Part shown: in pieces, positions 28,243 through 36,405 of the stretch
Layout: each line of letters opens with the position of its first letter
Position numbering within the stretch: the stretch's first letter is position 1
Assembly (NCBI RefSeq): GCF_000764325.1
Contig: NZ_JMCG01000002.1
Span: 620,001-684,000, forward strand
Length of the DNA stretch: 64,000 nucleotides
Source: Vibrio navarrensis
GTDB lineage: Bacteria; Pseudomonadota; Gammaproteobacteria; Enterobacterales; Vibrionaceae
Direction: 5' to 3'
Position numbers and translations under genes: made by a program
Notes under the pieces: model-generated
What the model saw: only the letters and a program-made list of their open reading frames with translations
The model's database searches: none
What the model was told of the DNA's origin: nothing

Positions 28243-29124
28243 ATGAAATACTCACTTGGCCCTTTGCTGTACTTTTGGCCAAAACAGAATGTCGAAGCCT
28301 TCTACCAACAGGCAAAGCAGAGCTCAGCCGACATCATCTATCTAGGTGAATCGGTCTGTTCAAAGCGACGTGAAATGAAACCCGCTCACTGGTTTGAGTT
28401 GGCTAAAGAGCTCTCTTCGGCAGGAAAACAAGTGGTGCTTTCGACCATGGCACTACTTGAAGCTCCTAGCGAAGTCAATGTGATGAAGAAATACATCGAC
28501 AATGGTGACTTTGCCATCGAAGCCAACGACGTGGCCGCGATTCAAATGGCGCATGAAAAAAAGGTGCCGTTTATCGTCGGCCCAGCGATAAACTGCTACA
28601 ACGCCCACACGCTCAATGTGTTGCTAAAGCAAGGCATGATTCGCTGGTGTATGCCGGTTGAGCTGTCAAAACAGTGGTTACAAAACGTCTTAACTCAATG
28701 TGAGTCACTCGGCATCCGTCAGCAGTTTGAAGTGGAAGTATTCAGCCACGGTTATCTGCCTTTGGCGTATTCGGCGCGTTGTTTTACCGCTCGAGCGGAG
28801 AATCGCGCCAAAGACGATTGCGAAACTTGCTGTATCAAATATCCCACAGGTATTCAGGTTTGCAGCCAAGAGGGGCAGAGCGTGTTTAACCTCAATGGCA
28901 TCCAAACCCAATCCGGTTACTGCTACAACCTGATTAACGATCTGGCGGGGATGCACGGTTTGGTTGATGTGGTGCGCCTAAGCCCGCTTGGTCTGGATAC
29001 CTTTTCGCAACTTGATAAGTTCATAGCCAATGAAAATGGCCAGCAACCGAGCACAATTGGTGATCATCAATGCAATGGTTACTGGCATCAGATTGCTGGA
29101 CTGGAAATCAAAAACATCAGTTGA
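28243..29124 (+). CDS. ubiV: Oxygen-independent ubiquinone hydroxylation protein UbiV
   Basis: A 293-residue U32-family partner of UbiU. Cluster cysteines are at residues 39, 180, 193 and 197, which I recall as the same numbers as in E. coli UbiV; an extra Cys is at 196. The surrounding motifs are GESVCSKR and [34 protein letters not shown] gives a good ribosome binding site before the ATG. It forms a two-gene operon with ubiU and ends at a hairpin before the convergent MATE gene. Confidence 0.94.
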   Translation: MKYSLGPLLYFWPKQNVEAFYQQAKQSSADIIYLGESVCSKRREMKPAHWFELAKELSSAGKQVVLSTMALLEAPSEVNVMKKYIDNGDFAIEANDVAAIQMAHEKKVPFIVGPAINCYNAHTLNVLLKQGMIRWCMPVELSKQWLQNVLTQCESLGIRQQFEVEVFSHGYLPLAYSARCFTARAENRAKDDCETCCIKYPTGIQVCSQEGQSVFNLNGIQTQSGYCYNLINDLAGMHGLVDVVRLSPLGLDTFSQLDKFIANENGQQPSTIGDHQCNGYWHQIAGLEIKNIS

Positions 29125-29137
29125 GCCATTCATCAAG

Positions 29138-29175
29138 GCGGAGCTGAGGATCGATTTCTCTTCGCTCCGCGCTTT
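29138..29175. terminator. Likely terminator between ubiV and the MATE gene
   Basis: GCGGAGC (29138-29144) pairs with GCTCCGC (29164-29170) around a 19-base loop, followed by GCTTTAG. The U-tract is short, so termination strength is uncertain. Confidence 0.5.
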
Positions 29176-30511
29176 AGTTGGCTTTCGCCGCTAGCGTATC
29201 CGCTGGCATTTGCCGCATATCTCGCCATAGCATCACCGCCACCACACTGCTTAAGGCAATATTCGATAACGGGAATGCCAACCACACCCCTGTAATGCCA
29301 AATAACTTAGGCATGACGAAAAGAAAAGGCAGTTGCACCAGCATGTTACCAATACTGACAAACAGCGCTTTTCCGCCACGATTGATCGACTGATAGTAGG
29401 CGGCACACACCACTAAAAAGCCGTCGAGAAACATCGCGAACATATGCAGTCGAATTCCTTTGACGGTACTTTCGGTCAAGGCTTGATCATGAGCATTAAA
29501 TACCGCGACGACATTTTCAGGAAAAAGATTCAAAAGCACGACAAACACGACTCCGGTGAGTACGGCCGAACTCATCGCCACTTTGAGCAACTTACGAATA
29601 TTACTGCGATTACCCGCACCGTGATTGAAACTGGCCAAAGGCTGCATGCCGTTGGCAATCCCCTCAGCAATCAAGTAGTAAACCACCACGATATAGCCCA
29701 AAATGGCATACGCCCCCACTAAAATCGGACTGCCGTATTGAAGGAGTAAACTGTTGTGCAGCGCCACCATCATCGAGCCATAGGCGTACATAAAAAAGCT
29801 GGAAGTGCCAACTGCAACTATGTTCGGCAATGCGCGCCATTGGAACGCAAAGCTATCTCGACCCAAGCGCAGTTTCGCTTTGCGTGATAGGAAATAACTC
29901 AATCCTACAAAAGTGACGATCATCTGCGCCAACGCCGTTGCGATTGCTGCGCCCGTCAATTGCCACTGCAACACCCCGATCAAAAGATAATCGAGAACAA
30001 TATTGCTCACCGCACCAAAGATCATCAACATGGTCGCCAGATTGGGGCTGCCATCGTTGCGCAGTAAGATGGGCATCGCAATCGACCCCAAGGTAAAGAC
30101 GCACGAGTACACCAGCACCTCTAAGTACTGCAATCCAAGCTGGTATACCGCACCTTCTGCGCCCTGCCAACGGAGAAAATCGTCCGCGTAGTTGGCCAGT
30201 AGCCAGGCAACGAGTGGACTGATTAACATCAGCAGAGACAAGCCTGTCGACAGAAGTTTTCTGGCTTGATCAAGATTTTTCTCACCCAGTTTGATTGACG
30301 CCAAAGCACCAGTACCGACTCCAACCATCAAACCGATGCCGAGCACTGAACCAATCAGCGGCCAGGCGACGTTAATCCCCGCCAGCCCTTCTGCCCCAAC
30401 GTAGTGGCCAATAAAAATCCCATCCACAACTTGATATAAACCGTTAACCAACATAGCGGCAATCGTGGGAATCGCGTAGCGCCAAAACTGGCGGTAAATC
30501 GATACTTGCAT
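29174..30511 (-). CDS. MATE family multidrug exporter
   Basis: A 445-residue inner-membrane cation-coupled exporter with twelve predicted helices. The two-fold MATE layout is visible: an N-terminal half beginning QFWRYAIPTIAAMLVNGLYQVVDGIFIG and a second half around FSM/ASFNHGAGNRSNIRKLLK. It is closest in feel to the NorM-distant, DinF/VmrA-like branch. It follows the MarR gene by 58 bases on the same strand, so the pair is probably an operon in which the regulator controls its own pump. Substrates are unknown. Confidence 0.88.
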   Translation of the reverse strand: MQVSIYRQFWRYAIPTIAAMLVNGLYQVVDGIFIGHYVGAEGLAGINVAWPLIGSVLGIGLMVGVGTGALASIKLGEKNLDQARKLLSTGLSLLMLISPLVAWLLANYADDFLRWQGAEGAVYQLGLQYLEVLVYSCVFTLGSIAMPILLRNDGSPNLATMLMIFGAVSNIVLDYLLIGVLQWQLTGAAIATALAQMIVTFVGLSYFLSRKAKLRLGRDSFAFQWRALPNIVAVGTSSFFMYAYGSMMVALHNSLLLQYGSPILVGAYAILGYIVVVYYLIAEGIANGMQPLASFNHGAGNRSNIRKLLKVAMSSAVLTGVVFVVLLNLFPENVVAVFNAHDQALTESTVKGIRLHMFAMFLDGFLVVCAAYYQSINRGGKALFVSIGNMLVQLPFLFVMPKLFGITGVWLAFPLSNIALSSVVAVMLWRDMRQMPADTLAAKAN

Positions 30512-30569
30512 TTTTTACTACTCTGCATGCTCTTCAACGAAGAGATAATTCAACAAGCTAACCTTGGGC

Positions 30570-30980
30570 TTATCCCAATGCCTTGGTTAGCAGATTGTCT
30601 AACTGAATACGCTCATCCTGAGAGAGATTTTTGCCAACTTCATCGGCGATAAGTGCATAGACCGCAAGCTCAAGTGCCAAGTGTTGCTTTGCCCGCTCGG
30701 TCAAAGAGATCCGTTTGGCTCTTGCATCTATTGAACAGGGCACGCGAACAAGCAGCCCTTTGCTCTCCAATTTGGTTACCATATTGGTCGCAGAAGGCTT
30801 CGACACTTCTAAAGCATTCGCCAAGTCGGTGAGCCGAATAGGATCAGGTAAAGACTGCACTGCTTTTAGGTAGTCGTATTCATTGAAACTCAAATGGCCA
30901 ATAGGATCTTCTTTGGCAGTTTGTCGCCATACTTTGGCCGAAAAGCGTTCCAACTTTTCTAGCTGTAAACTCAGGGTCAT
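30570..30980 (-). CDS. MarR family transcriptional regulator
   Basis: A 136-residue MarR-type winged-helix repressor. The DNA-recognition part is at about residues 45-100 (RLTDLANALEVSKPSATNMVTKLESKGLLVRVPCSIDARAKRISLTERAK), with the DxR wing motif intact as DARAKRI. It is immediately upstream of the MATE exporter gene. Its start codon lies eleven bases from a perfect 17-base palindrome that abuts a TATAAT box, so autorepression of the MarR-MATE operon is likely. Confidence 0.9.
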   Translation of the reverse strand: MTLSLQLEKLERFSAKVWRQTAKEDPIGHLSFNEYDYLKAVQSLPDPIRLTDLANALEVSKPSATNMVTKLESKGLLVRVPCSIDARAKRISLTERAKQHLALELAVYALIADEVGKNLSQDERIQLDNLLTKALG

Positions 30981-30991
30981 AACACACTCAT

Positions 30992-31008
30992 TTAGTTAGC
31001 CTAACTAA
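30992..31008. promoter_or_regulatory. MarR operator palindrome with adjacent -10 box
   Basis: TTAGTTAG-C-CTAACTAA is a perfect 8-base inverted repeat with a one-base centre. On the minus strand TATAAT (plus 31012-31017 region) lies directly upstream of it, so a bound repressor would block the start of transcription of the MarR-MATE operon. Confidence 0.8.
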
Positions 31009-31042
31009 CTATTATAATGACTCAATTGGTTTTGCCTAGCCC

Positions 31043-31070
31043 AAAAAAATAAAACCGCCAAAAAGGCGGT
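31043..31070 (-). terminator. Terminator of nlpI
   Basis: ACCGCC (31054-31059) pairs with GGCGGT (31065-31070); on the minus strand TTTTATTTTTTT follows. Confidence 0.85.
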
Positions 31071-31093
31071 CATAACATAACTGGAAAATATAC

Positions 31094-31987
31094 CTATTTG
31101 CTCTTCGCCATACGCTCAGCCTGTAGCTGGTCAAAAATATTACCTAATTCAAGAAAAGCATAACGGTGCTCAACGTATTCATAGACGTTAAAAGAAATAG
31201 CCAACTTATACAATGAGATAGCATTAGCAAAGTCGCCTTTCAACTGGTAGCGTTTCGCCAGATAGAAGTAGACTTCCGTCAGTCGCTGAGCCAGCAACAC
31301 ATTTTCTCTCGATGCGTCAATGATCGCTTTGAATGCCTGCTCTTCTGAGACTTGCTCAGCCATCAGCGCCACTAAAACCCATCCCCACTCTTCACTGCGT
31401 TGACGATAGCGCTCAAGCAGATCATTTTTTGCCACTACGGGATCGATTTCAGCTTCAATAATATACAGCCACAGTGCGCGGAAGGGATCGCTTGGGTCAT
31501 CGTGATAATGTTTCGCCATTTCATCACGAGCCAAATCCAAACGACCACCATAGTAGAGAGCAATGGCACGATTGCGTTCTGCGTAACTATTGTGTGGGTC
31601 AAGTTCTAAAGTTGAATCAAATGCTTCATAAGCCGCGTCGTATTCGCCTACTTGGGTGTAGTAGACACCCAGCAAATTAAAGATATCTGGCTGAGATGGA
31701 TTCAGTTGTAGAGATTGGCTAAAGTCCAAACGCGCTAAATCTCTCAGACCGACACTGTCATAGTAATTGCCGCGTTCATAGTGCATTTTGGCCCGAACGG
31801 GATCGCTGAGATCTGGGCGCTGTAAAAGCTGAGATAGACGCGCAATCTGCACTTCTTGCTGCACGCTCGCCTGCAGAGGGACGGCCATTGGAGGGTACAT
31901 CCACTGACTCTTGTTACTGCTAAGGGTAGAGGCACAGCCTGTTGTCGCTAAGGCTAGGCAAAGGCCGACGGTTTGAAACCATTTCAC
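31094..31987 (-). CDS. nlpI: Lipoprotein NlpI
   Basis: A 297-residue outer-membrane lipoprotein with TPR repeats. The signal peptide ends in a lipobox, LATTGC, with the lipidated Cys at residue 18. TPR motifs run over about residues 60-165 (ARLDFSQSLQLNPSQPDIFNLLG and AYEAFDSTLELDPHN). E. coli NlpI is an adaptor that scaffolds peptidoglycan hydrolases and the Prc protease. It is next to pnp, as in E. coli, but a terminator lies between them, so it may be transcribed mostly by read-through or from its own promoter. Confidence 0.94.
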   Translation of the reverse strand: MKWFQTVGLCLALATTGCASTLSSNKSQWMYPPMAVPLQASVQQEVQIARLSQLLQRPDLSDPVRAKMHYERGNYYDSVGLRDLARLDFSQSLQLNPSQPDIFNLLGVYYTQVGEYDAAYEAFDSTLELDPHNSYAERNRAIALYYGGRLDLARDEMAKHYHDDPSDPFRALWLYIIEAEIDPVVAKNDLLERYRQRSEEWGWVLVALMAEQVSEEQAFKAIIDASRENVLLAQRLTEVYFYLAKRYQLKGDFANAISLYKLAISFNVYEYVEHRYAFLELGNIFDQLQAERMAKSK

Positions 31988-32012
31988 TCAGGGAGACTCC
32001 TGTTAGACCGCA

Positions 32013-32040
32013 ATAAAAAAGGGAGCAAAGTTGCTCCCTT
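32013..32040 (-). terminator. Terminator of pnp
   Basis: AAGGGAGCAA (32019-32028) pairs perfectly with TTGCTCCCTT (32031-32040); on the minus strand the stem runs into TTTTTTATT. The loop is minimal, so the effective stem is about 8 bp. Confidence 0.85.
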
Positions 32041-32106
32041 TATAACATGCTTTCAGCGCCTTAAGCGAGAAAAGCGCCAAATTACGGCGTTATGCCGCGT
32101 GTTGGC

Positions 32107-34239
32107 TTACTCTTCTACCGCTGGTGCTGCTGGCGTTTCTGCCTCTACAGGCTTTTCTACCGCTTCTTTCATGCTCAGACGCACGCGGCCTTGACGGTCG
32201 ATTTCCAGTACTTTAACTTGCACTTCTTGACCTTCAGACAGCACATCTGACACTTTCTCGATACGCTTGTCAGCGATTTGAGAAATATGCACTAGACCAT
32301 CTTTGCCAGGCAGAATGTTAACGAAAGCACCGAAGTCAGCAAGGCGTGCCACTTTACCAGTGTAAATACGGCCAACTTCCACTTCTGCGGTGATCTCTTC
32401 GATACGACGGATCGCTTCTTTCGCTTGCTCACCAGAGGTGGCTGCAATCTTAATCGTGCCGTCATCTTCGATTTCGATGGTAGTACCCGTTTCTTCAGTC
32501 AACTGACGAATCACTGCACCGCCTTTACCGATCACGTCTTTGATCTTGTCAACGCTGATCTTCATAGTGTGGATACGTGGCGCGAACTGAGAGATATCAT
32601 CACGAGCACCAGCAATCGCTTGATCCATAACTGATAGGATGTGCTTACGTGCGCCTTGAGCTTGGTTAAGCGCAATTTGCATGATCTCTTTGGTGATACC
32701 TTCGATCTTGATGTCCATTTGAAGTGCAGTGATACCGGTAGAAGTACCAGCGACTTTAAAGTCCATGTCACCTAGGTGGTCTTCATCACCAAGAATGTCA
32801 GAAAGAACAACAAAATCGTCGCCTTCTTTCACTAGACCCATTGCGATACCTGCAACAGAAGCCTTGATTGGCACACCCGCGTCCATCAGCGCTAAAGAAG
32901 TACCACATACCGACGCCATTGAAGACGAACCATTTGATTCAGTGATCTCTGAAACCACACGTACCGTGTATGGGAACTCTTCGATTGATGGCATTACCGC
33001 CGCAATACCACGCTTCGCCAGTTTACCGTGACCGATTTCGCGACGCTTAGGAGAACCGACAAAACCCGTTTCGCCTACACAGTATGGAGGGAAGTTGTAG
33101 TGTAGTAGGAAGTAATCTTTCTTCTCACCAGTGAGCTCGTCGATGATTTGTGCATCACGCTGAGTACCTAGCGTTGCCGTTACGAGCGCCTGAGTTTCAC
33201 CACGAGTGAACAGCGCACTGCCGTGAGTACGTGGAAGAACACCAGTACGCACATCTAGTGCACGAACCATGTCTTTTTCACGGCCATCGATACGTGGGTT
33301 GCCCGCAATGATGCTACGACGCACAACGGTCTTCTCTAGATCGTGGAAGATGGTGTGAATTTCTTTCGCATCGGCTTCTGGATCTTCAGCAAGAATAGCT
33401 GCATTAACTTCTGCCGCAATCTCATGGATACGGTCGTAACGAGCCATCTTTTCAGTAATTTTGTAAGCTTCAACCAGTTTCGCTTCTGCTAGATCAGCCA
33501 CTTTCTCGTTAAGAGCAGTGTTCGCTTCAGGTGCAACCCAGTTCCAAGATGGCGTCGCAACTTCTGCTGCGAATTCGTTGATCGCTTTGATCACAGCTTG
33601 TTGTTGGTCGTGACCAAACACCACTGCAGAAAGCATTTCTTCTTCAGTTAGGTTGTCCGCTTCTGACTCAACCATTAGCACTGCAGATGCCGTACCTGCT
33701 ACAACGAGATCCAGACGAGATGCGTTGAGTTCAGTGTTACTTGGGTTTAGTACGAGTTGACCGTCAATGTGACCAACACGTGCCGCACCGATAGGACCGT
33801 TGAATGGGATACCTGAGATAGCAAGCGCCGCAGAAGTACCAATCATGGTTGGGATATCAGGTTGAACTTCTGGGTTTACCGACATCACCGTCGCAATCAC
33901 TTGCACTTCGTTGGTGAAACCCTCTGGGAAGAGCGGACGAATTGGTCGGTCGATGAGACGTGCAATCAGAGTCTCGCCTTCAGAAGGACGACCTTCACGC
34001 TTGAAGAAACCGCCAGGGATTTTACCCGCTGCGTAAGTACGCTCTTGGTAGTTAACGGTTAGAGGGAAGAAGTCTTGACCTGCAACGGCTTCTTTTTTAC
34101 CAACCACAGACACGAATACCGCAGTATCGTCCATGGTCACCATTACAGCGGCAGAAGCTTGACGCGCGATTACGCCAGTTTCCAGTGTCACGGTGTGGTT
34201 ACCGTACTGGAATGATTTAACAACTGGTTTTTCGAACAT
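32107..34239 (-). CDS. pnp: Polynucleotide phosphorylase
   Basis: A 710-residue 3'-5' phosphorolytic exoribonuclease, a core degradosome enzyme. Two RNase PH domains come first (the second begins around residue 320 with [13 protein letters not shown]), then a KH domain with [16 protein letters not shown] at about 560 and an S1 domain at about 620-690. The correct start is the ATG at 34239 ([13 protein letters not shown]) with AAGGAAT upstream; the frame extends eight codons further without similarity. It follows rpsO, and its leader contains the long stem expected for RNase III-dependent autoregulation. Confidence 0.97.
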   Translation of the reverse strand: MFEKPVVKSFQYGNHTVTLETGVIARQASAAVMVTMDDTAVFVSVVGKKEAVAGQDFFPLTVNYQERTYAAGKIPGGFFKREGRPSEGETLIARLIDRPIRPLFPEGFTNEVQVIATVMSVNPEVQPDIPTMIGTSAALAISGIPFNGPIGAARVGHIDGQLVLNPSNTELNASRLDLVVAGTASAVLMVESEADNLTEEEMLSAVVFGHDQQQAVIKAINEFAAEVATPSWNWVAPEANTALNEKVADLAEAKLVEAYKITEKMARYDRIHEIAAEVNAAILAEDPEADAKEIHTIFHDLEKTVVRRSIIAGNPRIDGREKDMVRALDVRTGVLPRTHGSALFTRGETQALVTATLGTQRDAQIIDELTGEKKDYFLLHYNFPPYCVGETGFVGSPKRREIGHGKLAKRGIAAVMPSIEEFPYTVRVVSEITESNGSSSMASVCGTSLALMDAGVPIKASVAGIAMGLVKEGDDFVVLSDILGDEDHLGDMDFKVAGTSTGITALQMDIKIEGITKEIMQIALNQAQGARKHILSVMDQAIAGARDDISQFAPRIHTMKISVDKIKDVIGKGGAVIRQLTEETGTTIEIEDDGTIKIAATSGEQAKEAIRRIEEITAEVEVGRIYTGKVARLADFGAFVNILPGKDGLVHISQIADKRIEKVSDVLSEGQEVQVKVLEIDRQGRVRLSMKEAVEKPVEAETPAAPAVEE

Positions 34240-34300
34240 GTTTATTCCTTGCTCTAAGCACACGCTTAGATAAATTAAATGAGGCTCAGAACATTACGAA

Positions 34301-34386
34301 TCGCGACTAGTAAAAATAGGCTTGAGCTGCGTGTTTGACACAATGGGTAAACAAACCCACTTTTAATAGTCGCGACCTTTAGGTCG
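34301..34386 (-). promoter_or_regulatory. pnp leader long stem-loop (probable RNase III/PNPase autoregulation site)
   Basis: TCGCGACTAGTAAAA (34301-34315) pairs with TTTTAATAGTCGCGA (34361-34375) with one mismatch; inside is a second stem TGGGT (34344-34348) with ACCCA (34355-34359), and a third hairpin CGACCT-TT-AGGTCG lies at 34373-34386, sharing bases with the outer arm. In E. coli the pnp 5' leader folds into a long stem cleaved by RNase III and then used for autocontrol. Position and shape here agree. Confidence 0.65.
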
Positions 34387-34490
34387 ACGAGGTTGACTGT
34401 AATGCCTGAACTGATGAGTTATCTCACGGGTTGAGATAAAGCCGTGCGTAGTATAACGACTTGAAACCGATTTGGCTAAATTTAGGTAAC

Positions 34491-34516
34491 AAAAAAGGGG
34501 CTTACGCCCCTTTTTT
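34491..34516. terminator. Terminator of rpsO
   Basis: AAAAAAGGGGC-TTAC-GCCCCTTTTTT is a symmetric intrinsic terminator 28 bases after the rpsO stop. In E. coli a similar rpsO terminator is leaky and lets polymerase through to pnp. Confidence 0.9.
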
Positions 34517-34543
34517 GAACAAACTGTACTATGCAGCCACTGA

Positions 34544-34813
34544 TTAGCGACGTAGGCCTAGACGTTTGATTAGGTCTTGGTAGCGAGCTAGATCTTTACC
34601 TTTTAGGTAATCTAGAAGCTTACGACGACGAGAAACCATGCGTAGCAGACCACGACGGCTGTGGTGATCGCCTTTGTGCGCTTGGAAGTGACCTTGTAGG
34701 TGGTTGATAGAAGCAGTCAGTAGCGCTACTTGTACTTCTGGTGAACCAGTGTCGCCTTCGCCACGTGCGTAGTCAGCAACGATTGCTGCTTTAGTTTCTG
34801 CATTCAGAGACAT
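34544..34813 (-). CDS. rpsO: 30S ribosomal protein S15
   Basis: An 89-residue S15, exactly the E. coli length, that binds the central domain of 16S rRNA. The typical segments [22 protein letters not shown] (with ADYARGE here), [35 protein letters not shown] and the IKRLGLRR end are present. It has a terminator on both sides and therefore its own transcription unit with its promoter at 34814-34917, with read-through to pnp likely. AGGAGAG precedes the ATG. Confidence 0.97.
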
Positions 34814-34917
34814 AATTCTCTCCTAATAAGAGTAGGTTAGTGTTTGTGCCAGCCAATCTCTGATTCAGCCGACACGGGAAGCGCGAATTATAGGGAACAT
34901 TCACTTGCCACGCAATG

Positions 34918-34945
34918 AAAAAATGCTGGCACATTGGCCAGCATT
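34918..34945 (-). terminator. Terminator of truB
   Basis: AATGCTGGC (34922-34930) pairs with GCCAGCATT (34937-34945); on the minus strand TTTTTTCATTG follows. It ends the rimP-nusA-infB-rbfA-truB transcript before rpsO. Confidence 0.88.
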
Positions 34946-34964
34946 GTCACTGTCAGTCGTTTTA

Positions 34965-35909
34965 CTACTCTTCGTGACGAAAGACCACTAACCGTTTGGG
35001 CGCAATCTTACCGTCGTCGTTCATTTCTCCGACACCGATAAACAGCCTTTCCTCACCCATGGTCAAACGCACCGTCCCTTCGGTTGGCGCACCAAACACC
35101 TGCACGGCTTGACCATGCAGCACCATATCCGCTAATTCAGGGATAAGATTCACTTCCGGCAAATTTTCAACGGCGGTGTCCATCGGTAGCAACAGGGGAT
35201 CAAGCAGTTCGCGCGGAGCGATTTCTTCGCGTTGGGCTTGCTCTAGCAATTCATTTAGTTGCTCAAGCGTCACCATTCTCTCGTACGGGTAGTTAGCGAC
35301 CGCAGTGCGACGCAGCATCGTCACGTGGGCACCACAACCCAGCATTTCACCGAGATCGTCAACGATGGTACGAATATAAGTGCCTTTTGAACAGTGCACT
35401 TCCATCTCTACTTCATCGTCAGAAAAACGATGCAGCACTATCTCGTATACGGTGATTTTGCGCGACTCTCGTGGAACTTCAATGCCTTTGCGTGCGTACT
35501 CATACAAGGGCTTACCTTGGTACTTCAGCGCCGAAAACATCGAAGGAACTTGATCCGATTCGCCACGAAATTGCTCAATACACGCTTCGAGCTTAGCAAG
35601 ACTCACATCAATTGGACGTGTTTCGACCACTTCACCATCGGAATCGGAGGTGTTGGTACGCTGACCAAGTTTGGCGATCACGCGATAGCGCTTATCTGAA
35701 TCGAGCAAAAATTGAGAGAATTTGGTTGCTTCGCCAAGACAAATCGGCAGCATACCGGTTGCCAACGGATCTAATGCCCCTGTATGCCCCGCTTTTTCAG
35801 CAAAGTAGATTCGTTTGACTTTTTGTAGCGCATCGTTGGAAGAGATACCTGTGGGTTTATCCAACAAAATAACGCCATCAATCGGACGACCTTTGCGACG
35901 ACGAGCCAT
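34965..35909 (-). CDS. truB: tRNA pseudouridine-55 synthase TruB
   Basis: A 314-residue enzyme that makes pseudouridine 55 in the T loop of tRNAs. The catalytic aspartate is in [15 protein letters not shown] at about residue 43, and the [15 protein letters not shown] motif is intact; a C-terminal PUA-like region follows. Its ATG overlaps the rbfA stop by one base (TAATG), so translation is coupled. Confidence 0.96.
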   Translation of the reverse strand: MARRRKGRPIDGVILLDKPTGISSNDALQKVKRIYFAEKAGHTGALDPLATGMLPICLGEATKFSQFLLDSDKRYRVIAKLGQRTNTSDSDGEVVETRPIDVSLAKLEACIEQFRGESDQVPSMFSALKYQGKPLYEYARKGIEVPRESRKITVYEIVLHRFSDDEVEMEVHCSKGTYIRTIVDDLGEMLGCGAHVTMLRRTAVANYPYERMVTLEQLNELLEQAQREEIAPRELLDPLLLPMDTAVENLPEVNLIPELADMVLHGQAVQVFGAPTEGTVRLTMGEERLFIGVGEMNDDGKIAPKRLVVFRHEE

Positions 35910-36304
35910 TACTCTTCGTCCTCACGGCCAGAATCTTTCTGCTTGAGCTTGTCTTTGTTGACCACTTCTGTCACTAAGTTCGACATCCGCATACCTTCAA
36001 CTAAGGTGTTGTCGTAGTAAAAACGCACTTCAGGCGTTAGACGCAGACGAATGCGTTTACCGAGCATCATACGAATGTGCACTTCGTGCTCACGCAGCGC
36101 AGCCAAACAAGACTCTGGCGTTTGCTCGCCGATGCACAAAAAGGTAACGAACACTTTGGCGTAAGCCAGGTCACGGGAAACCTCAACATCGGAGATGGTG
36201 ACCATTCCCAGACGAGAATCGCGAACTTCGCGCTGAAGGATCATCGCGAGTTCTTTTTGCAGCTGCTGGGAGACACGCTGCGTACGGCTAAATTCTTTTG
36301 ACAT
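35909..36304 (-). CDS. rbfA: Ribosome-binding factor A
   Basis: A 131-residue KH-fold factor for 30S maturation and cold adaptation. [24 protein letters not shown]-like [29 protein letters not shown] and [13 protein letters not shown] match the family. The ATG at 36304 is chosen because it follows GAGAAAAG and aligns with E. coli RbfA; an upstream ATG at 36316 would add four residues. The terminal stop is shared with the start of truB. Confidence 0.95.
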   Translation of the reverse strand: MSKEFSRTQRVSQQLQKELAMILQREVRDSRLGMVTISDVEVSRDLAYAKVFVTFLCIGEQTPESCLAALREHEVHIRMMLGKRIRLRLTPEVRFYYDNTLVEGMRMSNLVTEVVNKDKLKQKDSGREDEE

Positions 36305-36327
36305 ATCTTTTCTCATATATAGAAAGA

Positions 36328-36357
36328 ATGGGGGGATGGATAATCCCAGCCCCCCAT
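36328..36357 (-). other. Hairpin between infB and rbfA
   Basis: ATGGGGGG (36328-36335) and CCCCCCAT (36350-36357) form a perfect 8-bp GC stem with a 14-base loop just upstream of the rbfA ribosome binding site. The following sequence is UCUUUCUAUAU, so it is a weak terminator at best. Confidence 0.5.
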
Positions 36358-36405
36358 GGCGTATTCAACAACCTATCATTGCCAGGTGGCAACAACGTTA
36401 GTCAA

